DNA of 64,000 nucleotides from Druceiella hillmani (Eukaryota; Arthropoda; Insecta; Lepidoptera; Hepialidae): the NCBI GenBank assembly GCA_039881145.1, contig JAYKKI010000027.1:22207001-22271000 (forward strand), given 5' to 3'. How positions within the stretch are numbered: the first letter of the stretch is position 1; the number at the start of each line of letters is the position of its first letter. Below are positions 63,064 through 64,000 of this stretch, in pieces. The notes below the pieces were generated by a model. It did not search any database and was not told the origin of the DNA. It saw only the letters and a list, made by a program, of their open reading frames with translations. The position numbers were made by a program, and so were the translations under genes.

Positions 63064-63161
63064 AATATATATATATATATATATATGTGTGTATATATAT
63101 ATATATACAATTAATTATTATCTGTTTGTATATATATATATATATACAAACAGATAATAAT
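63064..63161. repeat. TA microsatellite followed by a perfect 48-bp palindrome
   Basis: (TA)n at 63064-63106, then 63114-63161 reads attattatctgtttg plus (TA)n plus its exact complement, a palindrome without an unpaired loop. The unique arm ends flank the TA core, so it is more than a simple repeat. Confidence 0.92.
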
Positions 63162-63933
63162 CCAAAAATATCAAAAGGGTAATATTTATCAAATCTCGCT
63201 ACTTGCAATTCTGTATATTTTTTTTAATTTACACAATTGTATACATTGCAAAGAAAGACATTTAATACAATTTACTTATTAAAATTTAACATATAAAAAA
63301 TTAAAATAAGAAATTTGGATAATATGTACAACAAACAAAATTATATTGTACATTTTAAGCACTATATTTAAAACATTTATATCACTTATTTGTATTACTA
63401 CGGTACAAAAATATTTTTAAAGAGAATTATCATTTATAAACAACAGACATCCTAAAAATCACAAAACTGTATATTTGGGCAGCTTAAAGTTTTTGAAAAC
63501 TTGCATGTTAAATTATAAAATTCAGGAAATTTGGTATTCAACTTAAAGCTTTATTATTAATTAAATAAAATTACTGAAACTGAAATAAGAAATGCGACAA
63601 AATATACTTTTGTAATATAAATACTTACATACAGCGTTGTCTTCTGAATAAAGAAATAAATTATTCCTATTAGGTTTTTCTTGAATATTACTCTTAATAA
63701 TTTATTATTATAATTTACCAATATTTTTTTTACTAAAAAAGACATCAAATATCAATTTAGAAAGTGAAACACTTACAACTGCTGCCGTCATTATAGTAAT
63801 ATGTAGTCACAACAAATTTTATACCATGGCTATTCTTATCTAGCTTGTATAGCACATAAATCTTTTTAAGACAAACAACAGATGTACATGAGTATATGGT
63901 ATACGGCAAGTATATAATTAACAATATAAGTAG

Positions 63934-64000
63934 CTTCTCTCAAATGGCGAAAGGGAGTGAGCTAGAGAAATAGCTATTTCATTCACTGGTAAAAGAGAGG
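63934..64000. repeat. Imperfect palindrome at the window edge
   Basis: cttctctcaaatggcgaaag, then ggagtgagctagagaaatag, is matched imperfectly by the complement of the last 30 bases (cctctcttttaccagtgaat). It may be the end of a foldback or TIR element cut by the window border. Confidence 0.5.

Larger units (their letters stand above)
59541..64000. other. Gene-poor AT-rich flank
   Basis: No host gene recognised. The plus frame at 62094-62315 has protein-like composition (...LEYIDKLEFSQINFYALLFS) but no family I can name. A tandem duplication of ttactaatgtctaatcagtc lies at about 62302-62344. Microsatellites and palindromes are listed separately. Confidence 0.4.

Noticed and set aside
1..64000. 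CRISPR arrays, operons, Shine-Dalgarno sites, tRNA/rRNA genes
   Set aside because: The tandem arrays have no spacer structure, the genes are spliced and monocistronic, and no tRNA-like cloverleaf or rRNA sequence was recognised by eye.

Overview
The window looks like nuclear DNA from an insect (at least an arthropod). It is strongly AT-rich, genes are sparse and split by GT-AG introns, and it is full of arthropod-type DNA transposons (mariner, DD41D, piggyBac-like, hAT-like, pogo), jockey-like retroelement remnants, microsatellites and palindromes. I saw no operon, CRISPR array, tRNA or rRNA. I cannot name the order or species from sequence alone.

Three host genes can be supported. (1) 14744-26256, minus strand, four exons: a type I membrane protein of the TGN38/TGOLN2-KCT2 family, 496 aa, with a signal peptide, a long glycosylated acidic/proline-rich luminal region, one membrane span and a short tail carrying a YRRL sorting motif. 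(2) 40522-40770, plus strand, one exon: an 82-aa homologue of small lysine-rich protein 1 (SMKR1). (3) 42650-58906, minus strand, nine exons: a complete 518-aa microsomal cytochrome P450 of the CYP3 clan (CYP6/CYP9-like). All exon phases match and all diagnostic motifs are present. The three genes have no obvious joint function.

Layout: 1-14.7 kb is gene-poor and holds a broken DD41D transposon, three TIR/MITE elements, a TA/TG microsatellite and a hairpin. 14.7-26.3 kb is the TGN38-like gene, with a dead mariner in intron 2 and repeats in introns 1 and 3. 26.9-29.5 kb is a large inverted repeat with arms of about 0.9-1.0 kb. 29.5-36.2 kb holds two degraded reverse transcriptases, a tandem repeat of about 100 bp and one small hypothetical ORF. 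37.7-39.9 kb is a second inverted repeat, with arms of about 0.33 kb around a degraded env-like fragment. SMKR1 follows. 42.6-58.9 kb is the P450, whose long introns hold a DD41D element, a mariner remnant, a 422-bp tandem triplication, a piggyBac-like element, a 75-bp minisatellite, a second DD41D element, a pogo remnant and an hAT-like element. 58.9-64 kb shows only a transposase remnant, microsatellites and palindromes.

The most unusual pattern is the number of short, near-perfect inverted repeats (arms of 15-45 bp, most with loops under 13 nt) scattered through introns and spacers with no terminal resemblance to known elements, alongside the two long inverted repeats. I found no clearly new biochemical system. 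All exon structures come from reading splice sites and phases by eye, with no transcript data.
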